Assembly: GCA_017654735.1 (NCBI GenBank)
Contig: JADPYG010000007.1
Span: forward strand, 124,001-188,000
Origin: Vishniacozyma victoriae
Lineage: Eukaryota; Basidiomycota; Tremellomycetes; Tremellales; Bulleribasidiaceae
Reading direction: 5' to 3'
Length of the DNA stretch: 64,000 bases
The translations under genes were made by a program, and so were the position numbers. The notes below the pieces were generated by a model. It made no database searches. It had not been told where the DNA came from and saw only the letters and a program-made list of their open reading frames with translations. The stretch's first letter is position 1, and every line of letters begins with the position of its first letter. Below are positions 45,119-59,317 of the stretch, one piece after another.

Positions 45119-45683
45119 CTACTCCTTAGGATACAAATAACCTGCCGGAGGGGTAATGAATTCTTCAACAACCACTCGCCCTTTATCCCAAACTCCAGCA
45201 GTATAATAAACATCACTCCTTATCCTCTCTAATGCAGACTCGAGGGTGTCGGAATGGAAGATCATCATTGAGCCTGCCATTGGCTGAATACCCTCGGGCA
45301 GGTTGACGTTGTGTGGTGGGGCTGAGGGGGATGGTTTGAACCCGAGACCAAAGACTTCTATCAGCTCACATATCAATAAATCTCCTCAAATATCGAAGGG
45401 AGTCAAAAAGAGATATGTTTAGAAGTAGAGGTGCATCGGAAGACGGCAAGAAGAATGAATCGGACTGGACGGAGTAGAGGGGAGCTGACGTACATCCTCT
45501 TCCGGATTCCCGATCCTGCGCCCATCGCTTCAAATGCTCCTGCCTAACTTCTAAACGTTTTGCGAGAACTCCGGAGGCATCAGGGCAATATGCCATAAAG
45601 AGAGGTAAGCGTCTGATAGCTGCTAGTGAACTCATTGTGGTGGTTGAAAAATAGGAAGAGGTAACGGAGTTGGTTGTAATCAT
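45119..45683 (-). CDS. YciI-like (YCII-related) protein
   Basis: Two exons. Exon 1 (from 45683) gives a short lead with likely second start MSSLAAIRRLPLFMAYCPDA, then VRQEHLKRWAQD (R..H...). The second exon gives FFGLGFKPSP, GSMMIFHSDTLESALERIRSD and YTAGVWDKGRVVVEEFI. This is the ferredoxin-like YCII fold, with H in the first helix region and D in the F..D..E.A strand-helix, found in small cytosolic proteins and dehydrochlorinase-like domains. Fungal members are of unknown role. The lead before MSSL may be a mitochondrial signal, but this is weak. The intron end is chosen so that the frame continues without stop. Confidence 0.75.
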
Positions 45684-45813
45684 TACCGGCCATTATTGCC
45701 GACGGTCTCTCTCTTTAAAAGTACAATTCGCAAGCAGGCTTGAATTTCTTAGCACTTCATCAAATGCATGTATGTTTGCACTCCCGCAGTACAGTGCAGC
45801 AAGGTATTGAGAT

Positions 45814-47596
45814 CTACGATATCAAAGCCATATCCCCATCCCCGGTCTCAGGTATCTCTCCTTCCACATGCACCTTTGACCTAGAGGGCCAAACCCCAAC
45901 CTTGCCAGAAGCCCACATCCACCCCTCCCCCTCATCTTCTGCGTCCCCTTCATCACCCTCGTCGATCTTGCGCTTCTTGCCCTTCCCAGACCGTCTCATC
46001 CCGCTCCGTCTGATCTCGGGAGGTAACGTAAAGCGACGATGGGATGGTGCTACGTGTCCTGCTTTTACTGTAGTTGTAGTTTGACGGGATTGGGATCTTG
46101 GGGTATTTCGACTTTGAGCGTGCATCTCCGACAAAGAATCCAAATGGGCATAGTACTCGTTCAACTGCTATTAGCTATGCCGTCTGGTTTTGGACGAGTT
46201 AGCTAACCTTTTCAGACCGCCAAGATGGAGTACGGACTTCCAACACCTTCATCCCCAATCCCATGCCCCATCCGTACTCTTTTCCGGTACCACTAGGTCC
46301 AGCTTCTGCATTTCTCATACTCTCCCACAATTCTTTTCTCCTTCTCACTTTCTCCTGATGGAAGGCATCGTCCGAATCGGAAGAATCAGACCCGGGGGAG
46401 GAATATTCGGATGATTGATAATTGAACAAGAGAGCCGATTGGGGTAGGGAAGTATATGGATGGGAGGGTTCTAGGTGATTTCGAGCTTTTGATCGTTTTT
46501 CCTGTTTCTGATGATTAGCTCTGACCAGTCTGATTTCTTTTCAACAAGGTGAACGAGCGAATCAGACAAGATCGTACCAGACAGAGGATTTCGGCCAGAG
46601 TGAAGGGTGGAATGCAAAGAGGGACAGGAGAGGCTGAGAGGAGAAGGGAAAGGAAGAAGGTGAAGCAAGTATACTCACCAAATCCTTCCTGGCCCATCTT
46701 CGCCTATTCTTGGCATATCTCGCTTTCCTCTCTGCATGTGTACTATCATTCTCGCTCTTGTACCGCTTGACGTAGTTTGCGAATGTGACCTTGACTGCTT
46801 CCTTCTCGTCAGCGCATGCTCATGTATAAGAGAAGGTTACTCACAAGGATGGTGGGTAGATCCTTATCGTCCTCTTCGACTTTTTGATATGGATTCGACT
46901 CGGATTGCAGGGTCTGAGAGAGTTCTGATGCTATAGATTCCATCCACTTCTCCGTCAGCTTGTTCTGAGGAATGAAAAGATGGATCGTACCCTTGCATTT
47001 GCGCCATCTCCAACTGGGGCTTGCCAATCCGGTACTACCCATACTGTGTGATCGGCACTCGATGTCGCTGCTGACATAGGGGCTGGCAAAGGGTCCGACT
47101 CTTTTTTCATCCCCATATATATCCTCATCTATTCTTCAGCTAGACTCGAAGCCGTCTAGTAACTTACCGTCTGCCTGATAGCCTTATACAGCTCCGTCTT
47201 CCTATCCCTTTCTACCCTTTTCCCAGTTTGGCCATCCACTCTATTCTTTTCCGTGACGGCAGCTTTCGCTCCATCGCGCCTCCTCCTTTTCACTGGGGGG
47301 ATGTTTTCACTTGGAGATCCCGAGGCTGAAACCGATTCCTGATATACTAGTCCCCTCAATTTGAGTACTTCGGCTTCCAATTCCCCTCTTGTCAATCCTC
47401 CCAAGTCATGTCGATCACTGACTTCCTGATTCGAGAGAAGGGCCGAGTATTGATCCAAGTGATTGGATGCATGTTGTTCCTCCTGCTCTGCGCCGAATTG
47501 AGACAGAGCATGTATGATAGTCTCTGCTGTTGCAGGCTGATCGTCGTCGTTCATGTTGTAGGGAGTGAGGCTGACACTTGAAGAAGGGAAATTCAA
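45814..47596 (-). CDS. Probable nuclear protein, basic and acidic regions, unknown function
   Basis: About five exons. Exon 1 (from 47596) starts MNFPSSSVSLTPYN and holds a leucine-spaced helix (RGELEAEVLKLRGLVY) and a strong basic cluster (PVKRRRRDGAKAA, then RVERDRKTELYKAIR), likely a nuclear localisation signal. The next exons read WRWRKCKGTIHLFIPQNKLTEKWM and FANYVKRYKSENDSTHAERKARYAKNRRRWARKDL, an Arg-rich helical segment. Then comes a Ser/Asp-rich stretch (SSDSDDAF) and a C-terminus with GMRRSGKGKKRKIDEGDEGD. No known DNA-binding fold is evident. A chromatin or transcription role is only inferred from composition. Confidence 0.55.
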
Positions 47597-47994
47597 ATTG
47601 TCAGGTCAATTCGGATAAACTGTTGAATCAGCCCCACTCCCCCTTTCCCCCTTCTACAGCGACCCGATGATTCATCAACCTATGTCCCGGGAAGGTAATT
47701 GCCGTGATTCTCGGTGCCAACTTAGTGCTTCCCGAAATGTAGAATGCCCCATGCTGCCCCAGACCCGTCAACAGCAGAATCCAGCTAGTTCAACTTGTTC
47801 GCAGGATATCCGGCGGATTATCATCCACCTCCACATCGTCAGTCGGTCGATTCTTTGAAGCTAGTCTGGAACCTTGAACACGAGAGGCTTGGCTTCTTAC
47901 GATCGAGAAGCTCGCAGCACACGATCACATCACGATGTCGGAAAGATGTCGGTGGATACGGGCGGAGGTAGACTTTTCAATGTCGTCGTAGAAG

Positions 47995-48004
47995 CTATAT
48001 AAAC
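47995..48004 (+). promoter_or_regulatory. TATA box of the xylanase gene
   Basis: CTATATAAAC about 90 bp before the xylanase ATG. A good match to TATAWAW at the distance usual for inducible secreted-enzyme genes of basidiomycetes. Confidence 0.7.
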
Positions 48005-48095
48005 TCGCGAAATTGCGAGTGGTATTGAACATCATCAAGCTCATCGCTTCCAGCTCATTACACCCCACCCCACATACACCAAAACCTCCTCCGCG

Positions 48096-49348
48096 ATGCT
48101 CGCTACTACTCTACTTGCTCTGCTTCCTTTGGTCGCTGCCTCACCCGTAGCTCGACAAGACGGAGTCAACCCCGAATCCCTAAAAGTCTTAGCACAGAGA
48201 CAAAACAAATACATTGGGACGGCCTATCAATCCTTCTACCTCGCCGATGAGAGGTTCGAGCCCATTTTAGATGGCGAGTTCGACCAGTACACCCCCGAGA
48301 ATGAGATGAAATGGGAGGTCATCCAAGCTGAGAGGGGCGTCTTCAACTGGACAGGATCGGACTTGGTGAGCTGTCTTTTAATCTTTATGGGTCTTTATGC
48401 TAATGCGCAGATCATTGAACAGGCGCAGAAGACTGGATCAATTGTCAGGGGTCATAACCTCGTTTGGCACTCTCAGTTGCCCCTCTGGGTGCAGAATATC
48501 ACCGATCCTGAAGACCTCAAAACCGTCATGAAGGGTCACATCGATGCTGTGTTGGGTAGATATGGGGACAAGCTGGCTCATATGGATGTCGTCAATGAGC
48601 GTAAGTCTGACAGTCTGGCTCCGATGTCGACGCTCATCTCCAGCCTTCTTGGACAATGGTACCTACCGAGATAGTGTCTGGTACAACCTCCTCGGAGAAG
48701 AATTTATTCCTCTTGCAGTATGTCTAATTGACATTATGTTCTGTCTGAGACTGACGACTAGTTCCAATACGCCCGTGAAGCAGCCCCCAATCTCAAGTTG
48801 TACATCAACGATTACAACATCGAATCAATGAACAACAAATCCATGGTCCATGCTGAACTTGCCAAGTCTATGCTTGCTGCTGGCGTACCCATCGACGGAG
48901 TCGGCTTCCAGTGTCACTTCATTGGCGGGACCGTTCCCGAGGATCTAGCAGAGACTATGGCCATGTTCACCGACATGGGTTTGGAGGTAGCTCTCACCGA
49001 GTTGGACGTCAGGGTGCCTGTCAACAACAGGGGTGTCACTAATTCCACATGGTTGGATATCCAGTATGTATCCTTGAACATCACTTCGAACCGAGCTCAT
49101 GACCCAGAGCTAAGGACTACGCAAATGTTGTTCAGATCTGCCTTGACAACGACCTCTGCCCAGGTGTGACTGTTTGTAAGTCCTTCATCTCCTTGTAAAT
49201 GTTCTTGAACTGACGGACAGGGGGTTTCGGTGACGAAACCAGTTGGGTCCCCGGAGTATTTGTAGGCGAAGGCGCAGCTACAATCAAGGACTTTGATTAC
49301 AAGCCCAAGCCAGCTTACTTCTCGATCCAAGATGCTCTCCGAGGCTAG
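48096..49348 (+). CDS. GH10 endo-1,4-beta-xylanase, secreted
   Basis: Six exons, about 340 aa. The signal peptide MLATTLLALLPLVAASPVARQ is followed by a likely dibasic-free cleavage after ASP. The GH10 barrel begins KYIGTAYQSFYL. Substrate-site motifs are NEMKWEVIQ and GHNLVWHSQLPLWV. The acid/base Glu lies in HMDVVNEPF (split by an intron after NE) and the nucleophile Glu in VALTELDVRV. The end is VWGFGDETSWVPG..PKPAYFSIQDAL. No carbohydrate-binding module is present. It hydrolyses xylan outside the cell; the strong TATA box at 47995 suggests induction. Confidence 0.95.
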
Positions 49349-49637
49349 ATCGGAAATGCAAATGCAGAGTGAAGCAGGTATTATTCAAGGGAACAGACGT
49401 GAAGAAGGTAGCATGAACGAGAAGCGACGGAAAGAACGTATAATATATAGTCGTGATGCATATTATTAGCAGGTATCATGACAACGGTCGGAGGTCGGGG
49501 TCGGATGCGGAGCAAATTCGCCGAGACAATACCCCACTTTAGGACTACGCTTGGCTAGCCCGGGGATGTCCGCTCGAATCTCACATATATGACTTCAGTC
49601 GGTCCCATGGCGCCCAACTCCCAGCTCACCTCCCAAC

Positions 49638-51726
<2,089 letters not shown>

Positions 51727-51817
51727 TTGCATACATGCAATGGAAGATGTCCCTTGGACACCAGTGATAACATTCGAGATACATAAGCTACAATGTTGCA
51801 ATACTACAAGTCGCCGA

Positions 51818-53018
51818 TCAGTAGGCGTCTACGCCTGCCAATCGTCGTCCGAGGGGAGTCAGGACTGGATTCTGAAGCTCGGTCACTTTAGGATGCGAGC
51901 TCGTGGGATGACCAGCAGGTGGCGCTCTAGCGTTCATGTTGAACGTAATAGGGTCATGTGTTGTCTCTACCTTGCCATCCCATGCTTGTTTGCGGTGTGC
52001 TAGCACGTCGGGAGTAGCGAGAGATGCAGGTTTATAACAGACGTCTGACTTGTCAGATCGAATCGTAGACCATGACTCACAGCTTGCTATTCTGGGATTT
52101 GTAGAGCTTGGTGTGGCTCCGTAGTGAACGGTTCGCTATCAAGATCAGTTCCAGAGTTATCGACAGCCGTGTCAAGATGCTTACACTGTCCCATAGAAGT
52201 AGGTCTCCGGGATCGGCGGTAACCTTGTGATACTCGCATCCATGATCAATGAGCCACTGGATCTGTTCCGGGGTATGATCGTGGCGATCGTGTTTGTTCC
52301 ATCCGCCCTCTGGCTGTCTATCCTCAAACTCGTCGTATAGCTGGGAGTACAAGGCAGAAGAGCCTTTCAGGACCATCAACCCGCCATCCTCCGGTCCATT
52401 GGGCAGAAGGTTGACAATGCCCTGTACGCAGTGTAATCCCTTGACGAGCGGACTTTGATCGACATGTGGCCAAGGAGCAAAGTCCTCTTTTGGTCGATTG
52501 GGGATTGGTAGGGATATATTGATGCCGTCTGTGGTCAGCTATGAAATCGAAGGCTGCTCACCATAGGAAGCTAGCAATTTTTCGGTACCCCAGATCTCGG
52601 CGAATGCGGATACGACCGCTGGATCTTGTCTTGACAAGTCAGTGACAGGCTTCATCACCCAAAGGTATCGAGACTCACTTTATGTCCCAGATAAACTGTT
52701 CATGCCCAACTCCATAGTTGACGTACAGGCCCCCTTTATAATGGTGCGGCATCTTATCGGGTGTCCATGTGGATCGATCGTTGCGGTCGAAACCAAGCCC
52801 GAAAGACTCGAGGTACGCATACGCTGCCGATGCATGCCTATCTGCCCTTTCGCGTGGAATAGCTCCTCGAACAACGGTCCATCCTACCTCGTTAGCCGCA
52901 GACTGGGGTGAGGTGAGTGAGTCTCACCTTCTGTATCCAGCTGCTTTTTCCATTCTGGGACTTCCTCGCCCCGTAGCGTGAGTCTACCAGTCTCTACTTG
53001 TGTCTGTGTTGTACTCAT
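51818..53018 (-). CDS. Phytanoyl-CoA dioxygenase (PhyH)-like Fe(II)/2-oxoglutarate oxygenase
   Basis: Starts MSTTQTQVETGRLTL at 53018; five to six exons. GWTVVRGAIPRERADRHA is the N-terminal PhyH helix. The iron ligands H and D lie in PWPHVDQSPLVKG (H-x-D) and the distal His in WDSRTVHYGATP, across an intron, with the 2-oxoglutarate Arg in NPRIAS. All three ligands are present, so it should be active. Similar fungal proteins are often annotated as PhyH but act on unknown small molecules. It is convergent with the alpha-glucosidase (92 bp apart) and divergent from the sugar transporter. Confidence 0.85.
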
Positions 53019-53328
53019 GATGATATGATAGGTATAGTTGACATCTCATTACTCGAACTCAATCGCTATCTTATGCCTTCACCGGTCCAAACTCACCCAC
53101 CAACTCGTCCGGGTGGCTGATAACTCGCCCGTCCGTATCTCCGCCGGAAAACGGTCCCGAGCTGTATTCCGACGGGTGAGATTGCGGGAGAATGCGGATT
53201 TACACTTGTCCAATGCATGATACCGTAATTCAGAGGGTTCAACTTATCTTAGATGCGCAGGAACTCATGCATATAAATAAGCATTCGGGTCGGACGAGCC
53301 TGGGACAACAGTTCTCACCCGATCAGAA
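53019..53328. promoter_or_regulatory. Divergent promoter, PhyH-like gene and sugar transporter
   Basis: Contains a TATA element, ATATAAATAA at 53271-53280, 49 bp before the transporter ATG. No ORF worth calling. CGG-rich spots near 53130 could be Zn2Cys6 regulator sites, but this is not shown. Confidence 0.55.
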
Positions 53329-55086
53329 ATGATTCAACATCTTCAAGGTATCACCAAACATGGCGTAGCATGTATGCTGCTCGCGTCCATCGGAGCCATC
53401 CTCTTTGTATGTTCATCGGGTCTCCACTGGGACACAGTGCTGACGTTCAGGGTTTTGATAATGGTTGGTGGGGAACGATCTTAGGTTCTCCGAGATTCCT
53501 CAAAGACTACGGCTCTTGTGCCATGGTTGAGGGGGTCGAGGTATGCAACCTTTCCACCCCTCAGCTTTCGGCGGGAAGTTCAGTCCAGTCTGCTGGAATC
53601 AGTAAGCCTACGCTGGTGAGACGTATCTGACAAGACAGTGGTTGGATGCTTGATGGCAGCCTATATCAACAACATTATCGGTCGTCGATGGTCCCTTGTT
53701 TTAAGCGCCATTATCTCTCTCACCGGGGTCACCATCGAGGCAACCAGTGCCATCGGCAGTCCGGCCCGGTACACTCAATTTGTGGTCGGCAAGGTCATTG
53801 CATCGATCGCCATGGGTATGGTGGTGAACATTGTTCCTGTCTACCTATCAGAGACTTCTCCTCCAGCAGCTCGAGGATTCGCCATCAGTCTATACCAGAA
53901 TGTTCAAATTATCGGTGTCATTGTGGCCGCCGGATGTGTCTTTGCGACTTCTGTCCGAAACGATCCTTCCTCATATCTCATCCCAATGTGTGTACAAGCT
54001 ATCGCCCCTGGTATCATGCTGCTGGTTACTCCCCTTATCCCCGAAAGTCCCAGGTGGCTCGTTCTGAAAGGGTAAGTCGCTGAAGACGATCTGCCTTGAG
54101 TCAAACCCCTGACATGTAGTCGTATGCCCGAGGCTCAACTGGCATCCCAGAAGCTCTTCGGTACCAACGGTTTCGATCCAGAGGAGTACTGCACCAAGCT
54201 AGCTATCGCTTTCGAGGAAGAGAAACAGACCGAAAGCTCGACATCTTGGGCCGACTTGCTCCGAAACCCGGACCGACGACGTCTTTTGATCGCTGTCGGA
54301 ATACAGTGTCTTCAACAAGCACAAGGATCGTCCTACATGAACTCATATGTGGTATCGTTCCTGCAAAGCAATGGTATCACCAACGTGTTCCCTGTCATCA
54401 TGGGGCTCTACTCGCTTTACTATGTCGCGATTCTCACCGGTCATTTCCTTCCGGACATGTACGGTCGAAGGATCATTTTGATGACGACTGGTGCTTTCTG
54501 TGCCGCTTGTTTGATCATCGTGGCAATCATGACCACTGTCATTACCGTGCCAACCAAAACGACTGCCAACGCTGCCATCGCCCTCATTTTTCTCTGGGAA
54601 TTCTCGTTCGGAGTCCAATCACCACTCATTTGGATTGTCACCGCCGAGTCGGCTCCCACCAGGAACCGAGAGAAGGTGCTATCCATGGCTACCTTCTGGG
54701 GGTTTGGAGTATCCCTTCTCATCACTTCGGTCTCGCCTTACCTTCAGAATGAAGGTTATGGGAATCTCGGCAGCAAGATTGTAAGTACCTCATATTGCGC
54801 CAGATACGAAGAATCCGCTGACGGCAAGGGCTTTATCTGGGGAGCGTTCTCGGTCGTCACGGTTGTTTGGGTCTTCTTCATCGTCCCGGAGTGTAAAGGT
54901 TTCTCGCTGGAGCAATTGGATCATCTCTTTGCCGAAAACGTCCCGACAAGGGCTTTCGGTTCGTACAAGTTCACGGACGATGTCCTATCGGTTGCGGTCA
55001 AGGAAGGGGATGAGGAGGCCGCAGGTATAGATAAGGATGAGAAAGACTTGTCGAGCACATATGTCCAGGGGTTGGACCAGAAGTAG
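53329..55086 (+). CDS. MFS sugar transporter (hexose/disaccharide porter family)
   Basis: Starts MIQHLQGITKHGVACMLLASIG; twelve helices. Sugar-porter signatures are GFDNGWWGTILG in helix 1, NNIIGRRWSLVL (GRR loop), VPVYLSETSPPAARG (PESPR-type PET site between helices 4 and 5) and LIPESPRWLVLKG. In the second half come IQCLQQAQGSSYMNSY (QQ motif), MYGRRIILM and FFIVPECKGFSLEQLDHLF. An in-frame intron at 54781-54828 (48 bp, GTAAGT, branch CTGAC, AAG) contains no stop, so the open frame reads through it; removing it restores the expected helix 10-11 loop. It probably imports mono- or disaccharides released by the neighbouring hydrolases. Confidence 0.9.
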
Positions 55087-55504
55087 ATCGGGCGAAAAGA
55101 GGGGATGATGGGATTATATTTGTAAATTGGTGAATTTGGGGAGTCGCTCAGATACATGCATGATTGTATGAATTTAGTCGACAGGCGTTTAATCTCCCCT
55201 GTGCTCGTCCTTTCTGCAACTGTCTTAGTCTGCGCTCTTCAAACAAATGACCAATATGGTATGAATGAATGAACATTTCGAAGTGTTCGAGGACAGGAAG
55301 ACGTATTGAGAGTATCCGATAGCAGACTCAATAAAACTCAATGGAAACCACGAGCTGGTGACTATTTGGGATGGCTCGAGACTAGACGCTGCTCGGCACT
55401 GGATAGCAGTGTTGAAAGACTCTAGCTGTACATACGAAGTCTTATTGTATGCGCAGGACATTAATATATTTCAAGCCATAACAAGACGCTGACTTCCGGC
55501 ATAA
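55087..55504. other. Intergenic between convergent genes, nothing recognised
   Basis: 3' flanks of the sugar transporter and the Zn2Cys6 regulator. Confidence 0.5.
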
Positions 55505-57580
55505 TCACCCCGCATTCGGCATGATCTGGCCAAGCAATCTAGCAAAGTCAAAATCGATGTCGGATTGACTGAACATGTCGCCATCTGTTCCAGTGCTCCA
55601 TATTCGCGGAGGGTCTGACGCGTCGCCGCCCAAGTTGATGTCGTCCTGCCCAAGTATGTCTGTGAACGGAACATTGGAGTCGTACTGGTTCGGATCGACT
55701 GGCTGTTGTTGCCAAAGTATATCGTTCGGCACATAGGCGCTTTGAGACGAGGTCACCAGCTGCAGTACAGCCTCACGAGTGAGGGTGACGTCTTGTACCA
55801 GACCCAGTCGACGTTGATCGCCGAGAACAAGGAGGTGGTCAATCAGGTTTGCGCCACGACTGGCGATACCGGAAGGATCCTGCAATCGGCGGAGTCTGTC
55901 TGCAACAGCAGCCACGACAGACTTTTGATCTTGCTGACCGTTCGACTTAGTTGAGATTGGTTTCAAGATGTGATCGAGCGCCAGAATGATTCCTGACGCG
56001 ACGACCATAACGGCAGTATTCCACATGAGAAGACATTGCCGAGGAAGTTGAGTATGTGAAATGGCGTTGATAATCTTGGCAGCATCGATGCAAGCAATAT
56101 ACGATCTGGAATAGCGTGGATCCGTTAAAGCTTTCACAAAGTATAGTCGGTGGCATTGATAATCCCGATAAGCGATAGTCATGTCGACCAGGCTCTTTTG
56201 TACCTGGAATCCAGGATGATCTCGAGGACCATGTTCGGCGTGCTCGCGGCTGACGTCCTTTCTGATCTCATGGATTCGATCTGATGCGGCGATCACAGCC
56301 TCGTAGAGAGGATCCTGATTCAAAGCGAGGTCTCCAAAAAGATCGCACAGCACTCTGGCCGCCCGGAAGCAGACCAGACGATATTTGAGTGTAATATTGG
56401 GGGCGGAATTGGGGAGCACGGTGGTAAAGTGACGGGGCGAGATAGCTATTTTATAAGCTTGAATGGTACGCAGTCAACCTGAAGGGTACTCACTACAGTA
56501 TCGATTGTATGGCAAAAAGCTCCAGTCCGGCTCTACTATGTTCCACCAAACAAGCCTGCCAATATCCTGCTCCTTCCCAATGTCCCTCGTCGAAGTCTTC
56601 CCTAACAGATGCAGATTAAGCGTCCTAGCATGGCTAGTGATGATTGGCACCAGCGATCGATGGAGTTTGGTGTTCGATGTGAAATGAAAAGCTGGTCCAA
56701 GCGTTTGGATAGCCTGACAGAGGACCATGGAGGAATGGGTGATGCCATCCATTCGGAAGATGGTTGCGATAGCAGCGTCGAAGCAGGTTCGCCCGAGATT
56801 ACGCAATTGCGAAACTGTCATGTTCACCATCGAGGTGTGGTCCTCGTTAACGAAGAAGGCCGACACGCTCAAGACTGCGAAGTAAAGCGCGAGCCATATG
56901 TCGTCGCGATAGCTGTTGGCTTCTAGCTGAATCCAGAACGTATCTTGTTGTCTGCGCAATGTGGGAAGATGGATCGACCCTGTGATCCAAGCTGCGTTCT
57001 CTTCGTATAGACTGACCAAGGCTCTCGACTGCGATTGGGAGGGTAAGACGGCCAAGCCGGAGTGTAATGTCTTTGGACCGTACCATCCGAGATACACCTC
57101 TCTCCCTTGGCGTGATTCTTCCGGTTGAGGCTCGCCCCATCTTGATGTTTCCCCGATCCCAAGTGCTGCTTCCTCCATTACACCTGGAAGCCTGGTAGTA
57201 TCCACATCTATCGGCGAAGGAGCTCGGCTCGTTCCATTCGCTTCTTCCGTCCCTGCAAACCGTGTGCCTCTTTCCAGCTCCTTGACTCGATCCGAGAGGT
57301 GGTTGACCTGGAGAACCAGTTCTTCAAAAGTCGTTCTCTTTGCTGGAGATACGGCACGGTTCTGTAGTTCCCCTTTGACGGCGACCTCCTCCCTCCGGCA
57401 ACCCCGATCATCCCCTCTGTCGATACATGGCCGGCAAGGTATGGACCTGTCGCACTTGATTTTCCGCCGAGAACATTCTACACAGCTAAGCGGTAGACGC
57501 TGAGTGGTTCTGACGCCTGTAGTGGTCGATGGGCCGACACGCTGACGTTTGGAAAAGGTGGATTCATGGTGGTTCATCAC
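55505..57580 (-). CDS. Zn2Cys6 fungal transcription factor
   Basis: N-terminus with a basic lead (KRQRVG). The Zn2Cys6 cluster CVECSRRKIKCDRSIPCRPC is followed by a C eight residues on (C-x2-C-x6-C-x5-C-x2-C-x8-C). Then comes a coiled-coil dimerisation helix (FEELVLQVNHLSDRVKELE). The middle homology region reads ENAAWITGSIHLPTLRRQQDTFW through RLVWWNIVEPDWSF. An intron near 56420-56480 leads to the second exon, a helical regulatory part ending SQSDIDFDFARLLGQIMPNAG, an acidic activation-type tail. The full length is about 680 aa. It lies within the catabolic block and may regulate adjacent genes. Confidence 0.9.
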
Positions 57581-57793
57581 TCGAATACAAACGGACGAAA
57601 CAGGCCCGCGACTGAGCAGTCTCTATTAAGGGTAAAACTCGGTTCCGACGATTCCGGACCCTGACGCTTATTGTTTATTGTGCGTCGCCGATAAGTAAAC
57701 ATGTTGCATTGCATCCTGGACACCGACCAGACCAGAGTCCTCTAGCTAGTATGATGTACGGCATGCTCGCGGTCATTGACGGATCTTCCGCGC

Positions 57794-59171
57794 TCATACC
57801 TCGACGCACACCTTTCCGAAGTGTCTGCCCTCCTGCATGTACCGGTAGGCGTCTTGCATCTCCTCAAACTTGAAAGTCTATAAAGTCAGCGGTTACACAG
57901 ATATAGAGAGGAATCTGTTGACCTTGTCTATTACGGGATGGACACCTGCAATAGCGAGTGCTGAACTCATCCTTTTGAATTCTTCTCGGTTACATACAAA
58001 TACACCCCTCACATTTGCGGCGGAATAAAGGATGGTCTTTGCGATGTCTGGTACTCAGCACAAAATCATGAAAGCACGCACCTTCCTTATAAATCTCCTC
58101 CGGTATATGAGAGTAGGTCGACATGTATCCTGCCGTCGTCAGGTAAGATACTGAGGATGTTTCGGGCTGACTTGCCGGATACCGCGATGAGACCACCCTG
58201 ACGAGTGCTCCTTATGCTTCGCCCTATGGTCCCACGACCCGCTATCTCAATCACAAAGTCGACTCCCATCCCACCATTCAATCGCTTAACCTCGACATCC
58301 CAGTCGTCCACCTTCGAATAGTCTATTGTCTGCAGAGTGTCGGCAGCGCCCTCAACTCGTAGTAGTGGCCCCAGAAGGGTGACCGCCCGATCAAGTTTGG
58401 CCTGAGAAGAAGAAGTCAAAATGACTCGAGCACCGGCAATCAACGCCAGCTAGATGTCGTCAGTCGTGATCACATCTGTCTGGCTCAAAGGCCCACCTGG
58501 GCAGCGCAAAGGGAAACTCCGCCTGTACCTAGACATAAAACCGTTTGGCCCGGCTGTAGTTTGGGCGAATGCGAGAATAGACTTGACCAGGCTGTGGTGT
58601 ACGCGACAGCAAGAGTCGATCCTTCCGCGAATGTGAAATGCGCCGGTAGGTGTACTGCTTCTTCCTCATTGCACACGAAGTATTCAGTAGCTACTCCGTC
58701 GATTCCCCCTCCGAGGCCCCGTTTGAGGCTTCTAAGAGCCATATCCTCCTCCTGTCATTAGCAGCTGGTCTATGCAGTAGAAGGACTCTATGCTCACGTA
58801 GTCATGCCCTTGTGGGAAAACGGGAGCTACACGATCCCCAACCTTGAACAAAGTGACCGCCTCTCCGACGGCCTCCACAATACCGCTGCCATCTACGATC
58901 AGCCTCATAAGGATGTTCGACCTACCAGAAACGGGGACGACTCCTTTGGGTACATCGTGAGGAGCTGGATAATCGTTTGTAGCAATCTGTAGATCTCGAG
59001 CGTTCAAGGATAGACATTTGATGTTTATACGTATCTTGTCGTCAGCTTCACCACCCAGTCTCTGCTCGAGGCACATACGTCTTTAGGGTTCCGTAAAGGC
59101 GGAATCGAGACATCCGTCTTGAGCTCGAGGCCCTCTATACCGTTGCGATGGGCTAGAATATATTGCTTCAT
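57794..59171 (-). CDS. Zinc-type (medium-chain) alcohol dehydrogenase/quinone-oxidoreductase-like protein
   Basis: Starts MKQYILAHRNGIEGLELK at 59171; at least seven exons. GroES-like N-domain: LSLNARDLQIATNDYP and GSGIVEAVGEAVTLFKVGDRVAPVF (G-x-G-x-x-x-x-G...GDRV). Cofactor domain: FAEGSTLAVAYTTAWSSL and TVLCLGTGGVSLCAAQ spliced to ALIAGARVILTSSSQAKLDRA. The C-terminus reads FKFEEMQDAYRYMQEGRHFGKVCVEV. The Cys/His set for structural zinc is not apparent, so a zinc-independent NAD(P)H oxidoreductase of the MDR family is more likely. Its substrate is unknown. Confidence 0.85.
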
Positions 59172-59317
59172 TTCGGTGCTGTTTTAAGAGCTAGACGACG
59201 GCTCCGTTGAGCATAATATGAGCACTGGTCATTTCCGAAAACTAGGACTATACTCGGAATGATACGCTGATCGCTTCTTATGTTCCGAAACCCTGGATAA
59301 AGAGGACTATGCATTTT

